From contig CASEIL010000033.1 in assembly GCA_949288065.1 (NCBI GenBank), positions 1 to 32,870 of the forward strand: a DNA stretch of 32,870 nucleotides, read 5' to 3'. The position numbers and the translations under genes were made by a program. Source of the stretch: an uncultured Phascolarctobacterium sp. Its GTDB lineage: Bacteria > Bacillota > Negativicutes > Acidaminococcales > Acidaminococcaceae. This document shows, piece after piece, positions 1 to 7,165 of this stretch. The notes under the pieces were generated by a model. The model had not been told where the DNA came from and searched no databases. It saw nothing but the letters and a program-made list of their open reading frames with translations. The first letter of the stretch is position 1; each line of letters starts with the position of its first letter.

Positions 1-266
1 GCCTGAAACACCATGCCGAAATTACGGTTTTCGGGCGGTGTGTAATGGTGCTTTTTCGGCGAGGAAAGCAGGCGGTCGCCTACCCAAACTTCGCCGTCGC
101 TCAAATCCTCAAAACCTGCAACCATGCGCAGGGTTGTCGTTTTGCCGCAGCCGGAGGGACCAAGCATGGAGAAGCACTCGCCTTTGCCGATTTCAAGGTT
201 CAAATTATCTACGGCAGTAACATTGCCAAAGCGTTTTGTTACGTTAACTAAGCGTATATAAGACAT
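1..266 (-). CDS. ABC transporter ATP-binding protein, N-terminal part (runs off the window)
   Basis: This is the first 88 codons of a second ATPase of the importer operon. It starts at the ATG at 264-266, five bases after the permease stop, and the rest lies beyond base 1. The translation begins [15 protein letters not shown] Walker A loop GPSGCGKT is at about residues 36-43 and the Q-loop MVFQ is near the window edge, so the fold is certain. The Walker B, signature and TOBE regions are not visible. It resembles the PotA/FbpC/UgpC class that energises Fbp-type importers. A different full-length ATPase already lies upstream in the same operon, so this copy may be a second subunit that pairs with it or a paralogue for another transporter. 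Its role is inferred from position. Confidence 0.9.
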   Translation of the reverse strand, partial: MSYIRLVNVTKRFGNVTAVDNLNLEIGKGECFSMLGPSGCGKTTTLRMVAGFEDLSDGEVWVGDRLLSSPKKHHYTPPENRNFGMVFQ

Positions 267-271
267 GACGG

Positions 272-1963
272 TCACTCACTCACTTTCTTGGTAAAATGGT
301 TAATCAGCATCTGGCCGATAACAATGAGGATAAGCGCAATGCCTGCCAGCGCGGTGCTCATTACGGTTTCGCCGTCCTCGTTAAGCGTGTAAATGGCAAC
401 GCCGATAGTTCTCGTCGTCGGTGCGTAAAGCATAATGGAAACCGTCAGCTCGCGCAGCGCCGGCAAAAAGATTAAGAAGAACGCGCTAATCATGCCCGGG
501 CGCACCAGTGGGATAACAATATCCTTTAAGGACTGCCACATGGTTGCACCGCAGGAGCGGGCTGCTTCCATCAAAGAGTCATGCACCTGTTCCAGCGCGG
601 CACTGTTAGCTTTTAAGCTGAACGCCATATAGCGCGCGATGTAGGCAACAAGAATAATCCATACAGTGTTATACAAATTAATGCCAAATTTGCCGCTCCA
701 CGCAAGGATAACGCCCAGCGCGATAACGGAGCCCGGTACGGAGAACGGCAGCATGCCGAGGAATTCCAGAATGCCTTTGCCGCGTACTTTCATCTTAACG
801 ATAACGTAAGAAATCATAACGCCGGCAAACATCGTAATAACCGCTGCCGCAAGGCCCAGCGTTACGCTGTTAAAGATAGCGTCCTTGGTAACTTCGTATT
901 CAAACAGAATGTATTTGTAGTTGTCCAGCGACAGGTTTTCCCAGGTCAGCGGCAGGCCGTAGGTGCTTACACCGCCAACAAGGAAGATAACCGCCGTCGG
1001 CAGTAAAATGGTAAAGCCAATGTAAGCCAGGCAGAAGAAGAGCAGCGGATAACGCAGGCCGCGCAGTTTCAGTTCCATCGGACGGAAGCTCTTGCCGCCG
1101 ATAATCTGATAATGACCACGGCTTAAAACCTTCTGCTGTGCCCAGATAATCAGCGCCGCCGTTACAACAAGCACAGTTGCCAGAACGGTACCGGTGCGGA
1201 TAGAATCGAAGCTGCCGCCGCTCTGGTGGATTTTTTCGTAAATCAAAGTCGGAATGTTGTAAATGCCCTGCTCAATGCCAAGCACTGCAACCGTGCCGAA
1301 ATGTGCCATGGAGTACAGCATAATAAGGAGTGCGCCCGACATAATGGAAGGCAGCACCAGCGGAATGGTAATTTTGCGGGTAATGGTAAACAAACCTGCG
1401 CCGCTGATACGCGCCGATTCTTCCAAAGTCGGGTCCATACGCTCCAGCGCGCCGCAAACCTGAATAAATACAAACGGGAATAAGTACATTACTTCAACCG
1501 CGCTGATGCCGTAATAGGTGTAAATATCAAAAACCGGCTCGCTCAGCCCAAAGGTTTCCATAAAGAAGGTGTTAATGTAACCGGAGTTCGGCGAAAGCAG
1601 CATCTTCCACGCCAGTGCGCCGATAAAGCTCGGCAGCATAAACGGAACAAGGAAGAGGCTCTTCATAAAGGTTTTATAAGGCAGGTCGGTACGCGTAACC
1701 AGCCACGCAAAAAACGTGCCCACAATCGTACTGCCAATCGTCGTCATGCTGGCAATAATCAGCGAGTTCTTCAGCGCCTGGAAGGTTTCCGGCTCGGTTA
1801 AAACATTATAAAAGTCCGTGCTGTTAAAATTGCCGTCAACAAAAAAGGCGTTAAACAGAATTAAAAGTACAGGCCACGCTACAAAAATAACCAGAACGGC
1901 TATCGAAATTAAAAGAATTATCTGGGCAACACCAAAGCCCGAATCCTTTTTAATTGTACTCAT
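272..1963 (-). CDS. Fused double-domain ABC permease (Fbp/PhnU2-like importer)
   Basis: This 563-residue inner-membrane protein has two binding-protein-dependent permease domains joined head to tail, about twelve hydrophobic helices. Each half carries an EAA coupling loop that docks on the ATPases: one near residues 182-206 ([10 protein letters not shown]...) and one near 466-490 ([10 protein letters not shown]...). Fused permeases of this length are known for ferric-iron (FbpB), hexose-phosphate (AfuB) and putative 2-aminoethylphosphonate (PhnU2) importers. The start codon overlaps the stop of the upstream ATPase by four bases (ATGA). A strong AAGGAGGTGG ribosome site lies inside that gene, so the two are translationally coupled. 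The substrate cannot be read from the permease. The Pho-box-like promoter of the operon favours a phosphorus compound over iron. Confidence 0.93.
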   Translation of the reverse strand: MSTIKKDSGFGVAQIILLISIAVLVIFVAWPVLLILFNAFFVDGNFNSTDFYNVLTEPETFQALKNSLIIASMTTIGSTIVGTFFAWLVTRTDLPYKTFMKSLFLVPFMLPSFIGALAWKMLLSPNSGYINTFFMETFGLSEPVFDIYTYYGISAVEVMYLFPFVFIQVCGALERMDPTLEESARISGAGLFTITRKITIPLVLPSIMSGALLIMLYSMAHFGTVAVLGIEQGIYNIPTLIYEKIHQSGGSFDSIRTGTVLATVLVVTAALIIWAQQKVLSRGHYQIIGGKSFRPMELKLRGLRYPLLFFCLAYIGFTILLPTAVIFLVGGVSTYGLPLTWENLSLDNYKYILFEYEVTKDAIFNSVTLGLAAAVITMFAGVMISYVIVKMKVRGKGILEFLGMLPFSVPGSVIALGVILAWSGKFGINLYNTVWIILVAYIARYMAFSLKANSAALEQVHDSLMEAARSCGATMWQSLKDIVIPLVRPGMISAFFLIFLPALRELTVSIMLYAPTTRTIGVAIYTLNEDGETVMSTALAGIALILIVIGQMLINHFTKKVSE

Positions 1964-3054
1964 AACTCTTCCACCTCCTTAAGCTGTGCCGCGTCAAACC
2001 AGTGCAGCGCGCGGAAGTTAACCACGCACTCCTCGCCCTCCTTAAACATCAGGCCGCCGCTGATTGCCTCGTGCGTAACAATTTCCGTGCGCAGGTGCTC
2101 GCCGTCAATTTCAATCATATAGTCCATCGTTGCGCCGAGGAAGTTAGCACGCTTAACAACGCCCTTCAAGCCCTCACCGCCGCGGCTGATAACCACATCC
2201 GACGGACGGAACGCCGCAACCCAGCTTGTTACGCTGCCCTGCGGTTTTTCCCAGGGAACCTCCTGCGTGCCGGTGCCAACCAAAAATTTGCCGTTTTCGG
2301 CGCGCACGCCGAGGAAGTTGGCAATGCCCATAAATTTAAAAATAAATAAATCGTCAGGCTTTTCAAAAATTTCGTAAGGCGTGCCAATCTGGCGGATATG
2401 CCCTTCGTTATCCATAATGGCAATGCGGTCGCTGATGGCAAGGGCAACCTCCTGGTCGTGCGTTACATACATAACCGTAATGCCAAACTGGCGCTGCAAA
2501 GCCTTAATCTCAAAGCGCATCTCCTCGCGCAAATTAGCGTCAAGGTTCGAAAGCGGCTCGTCTAAAAGCATTACCGCCGGGTCGCCAACAAGCGCACGCG
2601 CCAGTGCCACGCGCTGCTGCTGGCCGCCGCTCAGCTCCGAAGGCAGGCGTTTATCCAAACCCTTCATGCCAACAATCTCAATCATCTTCATAACTAACTT
2701 GTCAATTTCGTCCTTCGGGCGCTTTTCCATTTTCAGCGGGTAAGCAATGTTGTCGTACACCGTCATGTGCGGCCACACTGCATAATCCTGAAACACAATA
2801 CCCAAGCCGCGCCGCTCAGGCGGGATATATTCGCCGCTGGCGCTGTCAGCAACAACCGTGTTATCAATCATAATGCGCCCCTCGTCCGGCACCTCGTGCC
2901 CGGCAATAAGGCGGATTAAAACCGTTTTGCCGCAGCCGGAAGGGCCCAGCAGCGTAAAGCATTCGCCTTTTTTTATAGCAAGGTCAAGGCCTTTATGCAC
3001 CTGGTGCTTGCCATAGGCTTTGGCGACGCCCTCAACCTTAATAATGTCTTCCAT
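1960..3054 (-). CDS. ABC importer ATP-binding protein with TOBE domain
   Basis: This complete 364-residue ATPase would power the fused permease that follows. It has Walker A GPSGCGKT at 37-44, Q-loop IVFQD near 87-90, signature LSGGQQQR at 141-148, Walker B LLDEP at 163-167 and the H-loop histidine at 199. A TOBE-like regulatory region fills roughly the last 120 residues. It belongs to the PotA/FbpC/PhnT2 class. The ribosome site AGGAGG is just upstream of the ATG. A terminator-like hairpin separates it from the binding-protein gene, so it is probably made in smaller amounts. It overlaps the permease start by four bases. Substrate assignment relies on the promoter and is inference. Confidence 0.94.
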   Translation of the reverse strand: MEDIIKVEGVAKAYGKHQVHKGLDLAIKKGECFTLLGPSGCGKTVLIRLIAGHEVPDEGRIMIDNTVVADSASGEYIPPERRGLGIVFQDYAVWPHMTVYDNIAYPLKMEKRPKDEIDKLVMKMIEIVGMKGLDKRLPSELSGGQQQRVALARALVGDPAVMLLDEPLSNLDANLREEMRFEIKALQRQFGITVMYVTHDQEVALAISDRIAIMDNEGHIRQIGTPYEIFEKPDDLFIFKFMGIANFLGVRAENGKFLVGTGTQEVPWEKPQGSVTSWVAAFRPSDVVISRGGEGLKGVVKRANFLGATMDYMIEIDGEHLRTEIVTHEAISGGLMFKEGEECVVNFRALHWFDAAQLKEVEEL

Positions 3055-3086
3055 AAGGCAACCTCCTGTAAATATTGTAATATTAC

Positions 3087-3120
3087 AAAAAACGGCAGAA
3101 CGGGCAACCCCGTTCCGCCG
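3087..3120 (-). terminator. Intra-operon terminator-like hairpin (attenuator)
   Basis: A 12-bp stem with one mismatch and a four-base loop spans 3093-3120. On the minus strand six T residues (3087-3092) follow it directly, the form of an intrinsic terminator. It lies between the binding-protein stop and the ATPase start. Partial termination here would give excess binding protein over transporter. A perfect 14-bp palindrome, TTGTAATATTACAA, follows at 3075-3088 before the ATPase ribosome site. Confidence 0.7.
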
Positions 3121-3165
3121 CCATTGTTACAAGCCCATTATTTAATTAGCCCTATTATGCCAGAA

Positions 3166-4191
3166 CTACTGTTTCATCTGCATAATGTCAGAGAATTTCT
3201 TAATGGTGTCTTCTTTGGTTTTGATTGCTTCGATGTAGTCAATCTTAATGGATTTTTCCAAAGCTTCTTTCGGAGCGGGCAGATTGAATTTAGCCGGAAT
3301 TTCTACGTCCTCACGAACAGGAATGGTGCCCTGCTGTGCAACGAGGGTCTGTGCTTCTTTGCCGAGCAGGTAGTCGACAAACTTTTTAGCAGCGTCAGCC
3401 TTGGTGCTGTCTTTAAAAATAGCAACCGGGCTCGGAACTACGAGCAGTTCGGGCGGATAGCAAAGCTGCAGGTGCGCGCCTTTTTCAATTTTAGCGTTGG
3501 TAATATAGTCTACTGCCAGTGCTGCGCCAAGCTCGCCGGAAGCAGTATCGTCGATAACCTGGCCGGAGCCTTTACCAATGCGGCCGCCGTTGGCTTTAAT
3601 GTCCTCAAAGAACTTCCAGCCAAACTGTTTTTCAAGCAAAGCAACGCTCATGTAAGAGGTGCCGGAAAGAGCAGGGTTGGCAATGCCGAATCTGTCCTTA
3701 TAATCCGGGCCCATCAAATCAGCCCACTGGGTCGGGGCAGTTTTAATTTTATCGGTATTGATAACAATGCCAAGGGTGCCGAGGCGTGCTGCGTGGAAGG
3801 AGCCGTCGTAATCGCTGAACGGGTTAACGGTTTCGGGTTCAACGGGGCTCTTGTAGTTCAGCAAAATGCCTTCGTTTTTCATATTGTAAAAGTCAGGAAC
3901 CTCACTGGTCCAGATAACGTCGGCCAGAATTTTGCCGCTCTGGCGTTCTGCAGCAATTTTAGCCATCAGCTTGCCTGCACCGGCGGACTGGTAATCAACT
4001 TCAATTCCGGGGTTAGCCTTTTTAAAGCCGTCAACAATGCCTTTAATAAGCGATTCCTTCATCGAAGTGTACACGATGAGCTTCTGGCTGTCGTTTGCGG
4101 CCTGTTTTTCTTCACCGCCGCCGCAGCCTGCAACTGCCAGCATAACCAGCATCATCACAGAAAGCAGCCATACAGTTGTTTTCTTTAACAT
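3166..4191 (-). CDS. Lipoprotein substrate-binding protein of Fbp/PhnS2/AfuA-type importer
   Basis: This 341-residue extracytoplasmic solute-binding protein has a lipoprotein signal: MLKK, a hydrophobic core, then LAVAGC with the acylated cysteine at residue 23. The mature protein starts the family fold with LIVYTSMKESL and continues with the two-lobe pattern typical of iron(III), phosphonate and sugar-phosphate binders. The adjacent tyrosine pair that ferric-binding FbpA proteins use is not evident (AVDYITNA instead), which argues mildly against iron. The ribosome site GGGAGG lies seven bases before the ATG. It is the first gene of the operon, directly behind a promoter with five Pho-box-like repeats. 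The best guess for the cargo is 2-aminoethylphosphonate or another organophosphorus compound such as a sugar phosphate. That is inference; no phosphonate-degradation genes are in the window. Confidence 0.9.
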   Translation of the reverse strand: MLKKTTVWLLSVMMLVMLAVAGCGGGEEKQAANDSQKLIVYTSMKESLIKGIVDGFKKANPGIEVDYQSAGAGKLMAKIAAERQSGKILADVIWTSEVPDFYNMKNEGILLNYKSPVEPETVNPFSDYDGSFHAARLGTLGIVINTDKIKTAPTQWADLMGPDYKDRFGIANPALSGTSYMSVALLEKQFGWKFFEDIKANGGRIGKGSGQVIDDTASGELGAALAVDYITNAKIEKGAHLQLCYPPELLVVPSPVAIFKDSTKADAAKKFVDYLLGKEAQTLVAQQGTIPVREDVEIPAKFNLPAPKEALEKSIKIDYIEAIKTKEDTIKKFSDIMQMKQ

Positions 4192-4223
4192 TTTAAAACC
4201 TCCCTGTTTTGTCTGCCGCAGCA

Positions 4224-4252
4224 GAAATACTTGCCGTTAAATCAAAAGTCAA
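4224..4252 (-). promoter_or_regulatory. Promoter of the ABC importer operon
   Basis: On the minus strand a -35 TTGACT (4247-4252) is followed by a 17-bp spacer and a weak -10 TATTTC (4224-4229), about 33 bases before the start codon. A good -35 with a poor -10 fits a promoter that needs an activator. The tandem repeats directly upstream would supply one. Confidence 0.5.
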
Positions 4253-4256
4253 AAGG

Positions 4257-4306
4257 TTTACAAAATTTTAACTTTAATTTAACTAATATTTAACACTAAT
4301 TTAACA
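4257..4306. promoter_or_regulatory. Pho-box-like array: five TTAACA-type hexamers at 11-bp period
   Basis: On the plus strand the hexamers TTTACA (4257), TTAACT (4268), TTAACT (4279), TTAACA (4290) and TTAACA (4301) start exactly 11 bases apart. PhoP of Bacillus binds tandem TT(A/C/T)A(C/T)A hexamers about 5 bp apart, the same geometry. The array lies 5 bp upstream of the proposed -35 of the importer operon, where a PhoP/PhoB-type activator would sit. The period and repeat identity are seen directly; the identity of the regulator is inferred. Confidence 0.75.
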
Positions 4307-4389
4307 CAAAAGTCTGAAAAATGCAAATAAAAAGAATTTTTGCGCACGGCGCATACACCTTCCGTATCAAATGCTCTAAAGCGCAAAAT

Positions 4390-4413
4390 AAAAAAGGCGG
4401 CACAAGGCCGCCT
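4390..4413 (-). terminator. Intrinsic terminator of the guanidinium exporter gene
   Basis: A perfect stem AGGCGGC/GCCGCCT with a five-base loop (4395-4413) is followed on the minus strand by a run of T. It begins 12 bases after the exporter stop codon. Confidence 0.85.
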
Positions 4414-4425
4414 CTAAAAACAGTT

Positions 4426-4746
4426 TTATTTTCCGCTCGTCAGCTTTAAGCCGATAATGCCGGTAAGCAAAAGCCCTACAAACAGCATGCGCATAAGCGT
4501 AACCGGCTCTTTAAACAAAATAACGCCCACAATAACCGCGCCCAAAGCGCCGATGCCCGTCCAGATGGCATAGGCCGTGCCCATGGGCAGCGCCTTAACG
4601 GCCTGCGCCAAAAACCAGAAGCTTGCCGCCATACCGGCAAAAGTCAGCAGCGTAAACTTTACATTGGTAAACCCGTGCGAATACTTTAAACAGGTAGACC
4701 AAAACACCTCAAATACGCCTGCAACCAACAAATCAATCCATGCCAT
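4426..4746 (-). CDS. gdx: Guanidinium exporter, SMR family (Gdx/SugE type)
   Basis: This 106-residue protein has four transmembrane helices and works as an antiparallel dimer that exchanges guanidinium for protons. The Gdx subtype residues are all present: E13 and W16 in FEVFW, S42, and Y59 and W62 in GTAYAIWTGIGALGAVI. Drug-exporting SMR proteins (EmrE/Qac) differ at several of these places. The gene stands alone between its own terminator and a structured leader RNA, so it is probably switched on by its ligand through the leader. The ribosome site AAAGGAGG lies close before the ATG. The match to characterised Gdx proteins is strong along the whole chain, so the function is fairly certain; the regulatory ligand is inferred. 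Confidence 0.92.
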   Translation of the reverse strand: MAWIDLLVAGVFEVFWSTCLKYSHGFTNVKFTLLTFAGMAASFWFLAQAVKALPMGTAYAIWTGIGALGAVIVGVILFKEPVTLMRMLFVGLLLTGIIGLKLTSGK

Positions 4747-4772
4747 AATAAAAACCTCCTTTTTTACCGCGC

Positions 4773-4791
4773 CTTTAAACCTGGTTTAAAT
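4773..4791. repeat. 8-bp inverted repeat before the gdx ribosome site
   Basis: The segment TTTAAACC-T-GGTTTAAA (4774-4790) is a perfect dyad between the leader terminator and the ribosome site of the exporter gene. It could be an operator or a short hairpin in the 5' untranslated region. No regulator can be named. Confidence 0.4.
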
Positions 4792-4814
4792 TTTAAAAAG
4801 CGTTTAATTAAAAT

Positions 4815-4896
4815 AAAAAAGGCCCTTACAAATATACCTTCCCAGGCCTGACGGTACATTTATAAAGGCACCTGTTTACCCGGCGGCAAACAGATC
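4815..4896 (-). promoter_or_regulatory. Compact two-hairpin riboswitch candidate (guanidine class) with overlapping terminator
   Basis: The predicted transcript begins at about 4896 and folds at once into an 11-bp hairpin with loop GCCG (arms 4885-4895 and 4870-4880). A second hairpin has nine pairs (arms 4853-4861 and 4830-4838) around a 14-base loop containing CAGGCCUG. AGGCCU in that loop (4844-4849) can instead pair with GGGCCU (4820-4825). The latter runs into a U stretch (4815-4819) and would form a terminator. This mutually exclusive arrangement is a riboswitch-like expression platform. Because it controls a Gdx exporter, guanidine is the expected ligand. The conserved strings of guanidine-I are not seen and the loops are not the ACGR loops of class II. 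A class IV-like aptamer is plausible from size and layout, but I could not align it to a consensus. Confidence 0.6.
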
Positions 4897-4902
4897 ACTA
4901 TT

Positions 4903-4931
4903 ACTATAACATATTAAAAATTTTTTTGCAA
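4903..4931 (-). promoter_or_regulatory. Promoter of the gdx leader
   Basis: The minus strand has -35 TTGCAA (4926-4931), a 17-bp spacer and -10 TATAGT (4903-4908) preceded by TG, an extended -10. The start point would be about 4896, exactly at the foot of the first leader hairpin. Confidence 0.7.
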
Positions 4932-4952
4932 GCAACGCGGCAGAAATAAAAA

Positions 4953-4961
4953 TGCTATAAT
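4953..4961 (+). promoter_or_regulatory. Extended -10 promoter of the PstS-like gene
   Basis: TGCTATAAT at 4953-4961 is a consensus -10 with the TGn extension, about 30 bases before the ribosome site. No good -35 is present at 17 bp, which the extended element may compensate. The promoter is back to back with that of gdx. Confidence 0.5.
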
Positions 4962-4996
4962 AAAGATAAACAAAACTTGCAGCAAAGGCGGTGTGG

Positions 4997-6589
4997 ATGA
5001 TGAAAAGCTTTTTAAAATTAGCGTTACGCTACTGGCTGTATAACCAGTTATTTTTTGTGCTGTGCGTAATCATCACTGCCTGCGCAGGAATTTTTATTTT
5101 AACTGCGCTTAACGGTTTTTATAACTATTTAACGGCAACCTTCGGCAGCGATTGCGGCTTTTACGTTTCCATAATATTATTTTACGGCGCTATTATGCTG
5201 GCATTGTTTAATTCGTATAAGCTTTTTAAATTTTACTGGCGCCAAACGCTTGCTAATTACAGTGGCAGCTTTGCTGCATTAGCCTGCGCCGCATTTTTAC
5301 CATCTGCCCTTGGGGCATTATGCTTTGCGCTTTTGTTTTACCTGCACAACGGTTCTATAACAGCACTGTTAGGCAGCATAAGCTTTTATCTGCTGCTGTT
5401 AGCCCATGGCAGTTTAGCCATTATTGCCTTTACGCTGCTTTCCCATCCGGATTATATAATTTTAATTTATGCCCTTACCAATCTTATACCGCTGGCATTT
5501 TTTGCCCGCTATGTTTACAAGCTGCGCGGTGTTAAACTGCCGCTGTTTAAGCCTGCCGCCTGTACGCTGGTAATTTTGGCAATCTGCGGCTGCCTAATAA
5601 ATTACACTATTGAAAACGGCATTACCGTCCGTTCACACAACTTTGCCTACGAAAACGGCCTTTCCAGCGTTAATCTTTCCAAATATAAAATCACTAACCC
5701 CAACAACATTCTGCCAAAGCTCAACGAACCCAGCACCCTGCTGCTGACGCAGGATGAGTGGCTAACGCTTGACGGTGCGGAAGCCGCCTACCCGGTTTAT
5801 TCCGCCTATGCCAACGCCTGCTACGACGGTATTCAAAAATACCAGTATAATGAAAACACGTTAAACTGGGAAGAACAGGATAAAATTGATACTGAATTTA
5901 AAAAATACGTTGCCTTTAACAACACCGTGTATGCGTTTGAGGATTTAATCTACAAACGCTGCGATGTATTTTTCGGCGCCATGCCCTCGCAAAAGCAAAA
6001 TGAAGAAGCAGATGCACTTGGCGAAACACTTATTTTCACACCCATTGCAAACGAAGCCTTTGTGTTTTTTGTAAGCAGCAGTAACCCTGTTGCAAGCCTT
6101 ACCACGCAGCAGGTGCGCGATATTTACAGCGGCAAAATTAAAAACTGGCAGCCGCTGGGAGGCGAGGACAGGCGCATTTTAGCCTTTCAACGTCCGGAAG
6201 GCAGCGGCAGCCAGACACTTTTGCAGCACATTATGGCAGGCACCCCAATTATGGAACCGCTAAAAACGGAATACATAGGCGCTATGGAAGGCATTGGCAC
6301 GGCAGTTGCCAGCTACAACGGCGATGCCGGTGCGCTGGGCTTTTCCTTTAAATTCTTTTTAACCGGTATGTTGGGGCGCAAGGACGCGCCGGTTAAAATC
6401 CTTGCTATCGACGGCGTTTACCCAACGGACGAAAACATCCGCAGCGGCAAATACCCCTTCACCACCAAACTCTATGCCATCACCCTTAAAAGCAACACCA
6501 AACCCCAGCTTGTCCCCTTCTTAAGATGGATAGAGTCCCCGCAAGGGCAGGAATTAGCGGAAAAGGTGGGGTATGTAAGGTTATACTAA
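4997..6589 (+). CDS. Membrane-tethered PstS-like phosphate-binding-fold protein
   Basis: This protein of about 530 residues has two parts. The first 205 residues contain six hydrophobic helices with no recognised transport domain. The remainder is an extracytoplasmic PBP-like domain of the PstS class, with TLDGAEAAYPVY near residue 260, FVFFVSSSNPVASLTTQQVRD and the QRPEGSGSQTLLQ segment that matches the phosphate-contacting RxxGSGT region. An ordinary PstS is a free or lipid-anchored protein; here a helical bundle replaces the signal peptide. No pstCAB genes follow, so it may act as a phosphate sensor or scavenger rather than an importer subunit. The AAAGGcGGTG ribosome site fits ATG at 4997 or 5000 better than GTG at 4991. 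It lies 0.7 kb from the Pho-box array of the neighbouring importer. Confidence 0.8.
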   Translation: MMKSFLKLALRYWLYNQLFFVLCVIITACAGIFILTALNGFYNYLTATFGSDCGFYVSIILFYGAIMLALFNSYKLFKFYWRQTLANYSGSFAALACAAFLPSALGALCFALLFYLHNGSITALLGSISFYLLLLAHGSLAIIAFTLLSHPDYIILIYALTNLIPLAFFARYVYKLRGVKLPLFKPAACTLVILAICGCLINYTIENGITVRSHNFAYENGLSSVNLSKYKITNPNNILPKLNEPSTLLLTQDEWLTLDGAEAAYPVYSAYANACYDGIQKYQYNENTLNWEEQDKIDTEFKKYVAFNNTVYAFEDLIYKRCDVFFGAMPSQKQNEEADALGETLIFTPIANEAFVFFVSSSNPVASLTTQQVRDIYSGKIKNWQPLGGEDRRILAFQRPEGSGSQTLLQHIMAGTPIMEPLKTEYIGAMEGIGTAVASYNGDAGALGFSFKFFLTGMLGRKDAPVKILAIDGVYPTDENIRSGKYPFTTKLYAITLKSNTKPQLVPFLRWIESPQGQELAEKVGYVRLY

Positions 6590-6643
6590 AAGCGTTCTTC
6601 CTCGTATAAACTCCATTGCTTTTATCTTAATGTTTTAATTCGT

Positions 6644-6669
6644 GTTACTTTTTATAACTAAAAAGTAAC
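6644..6669. repeat. Perfect 10-bp inverted repeat
   Basis: GTTACTTTTT and AAAAAGTAAC flank a six-base loop. No T run follows on the plus strand, so it is not an obvious terminator. Confidence 0.8.
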
Positions 6670-6741
6670 CAAAAAGTTCCGCGGCTAAGCGAATTTTTCC
6701 GCAGCGTCACTATCGTGACTTGCTACGCAACTATTAGTTTC

Positions 6742-6798
6742 GCAACTGCAAAAATTCGAGAGTCGCTTCGCTCGACACGATTTTTGCAGTTGCTTTTT
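6742..6798 (+). terminator. Long hairpin followed by T run, possible terminator of the PstS-like gene
   Basis: Two 14-base arms (6742-6755 and 6780-6793, GCAACTGCAAAAAT and its complement) enclose 24 bases that hold a smaller CGAG/CTCG stem. TTTTT follows on the plus strand. It may be the distant terminator of the gene ending at 6589 or part of a repeat family. Confidence 0.5.
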
Positions 6799-7067
6799 AG
6801 TAAATGTTGCTAAAATCCGATGCCGCGTGATAACGTGCGTCGTACTTCATAAATTTTTCCAACAAATAAGCGTACATCGCAGTATAAGCTAAAAGGTTAT
6901 GCTGTAAGGCGGCAGACAAAAACTGCGGCGGCTAAATTCAAAAACATAATTTTCGAGAGCCCGGACGCGCAGCACGGGCGGAATCGGAGGAGCCGCAGCA
7001 TTTTTGCAAGTCCGCAACAGTACAATACTTTGGCTATTTTTATTACAACATTTTAAAAAATTAACAA

Positions 7068-7091
7068 GGCGCAAACCATACGGTCTGCGCC
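7068..7091 (-). terminator. Terminator of the leucine operon
   Basis: A GGCGCA/TGCGCC stem with an imperfect ACC/GGT extension lies 75 bases past the leuB stop. Both flanks are T-rich for their strand (CTTTTTC on plus; an AT-rich tract with six T on minus), so it may work in both directions. Confidence 0.55.
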
Positions 7092-7165
7092 CTTTTTCTT
7101 TCCCTTATTTATAACTGTTTATAATATCTCTAATTTATCTGTGTTTCCCTTATTTTACGGCTGCT

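Larger units (their letters stand above)
6590..7067. other. Gene-free gap with several inverted repeats
   Basis: No convincing coding region is present in this stretch between two convergent genes; the open frames are short and lack ribosome sites. It holds at least three hairpins: 6644-6669, a GTCAC/GTGAC hairpin near 6705-6720, and 6742-6793. It also has repeated AAAAAGT(AA)CC-type strings. This texture suggests a dispersed intergenic repeat or decayed sequence. Only a genome-wide search could tell. Confidence 0.5.

Noticed and set aside
2995..4188. Long plus-strand open frame of 397 codons opposite the substrate-binding protein
   Set aside because: It lies wholly opposite a lipoprotein gene with clear signal and ribosome site. 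Its protein is rich in F, N and A as expected from a mirrored frame and has no ribosome site.
4830..4862. Similarity of the leader loop GUCAGGCC...GGAAGG to the SRP RNA core
   Set aside because: The essential AGCAGCC half of the SRP RNA helix 8 is missing and the hairpin is too small; the resemblance is chance.
6889..7074. 61-codon minus-strand frame in the non-coding gap
   Set aside because: No ribosome site, odd composition and overlap with the hairpin at 7068-7091; not a gene.
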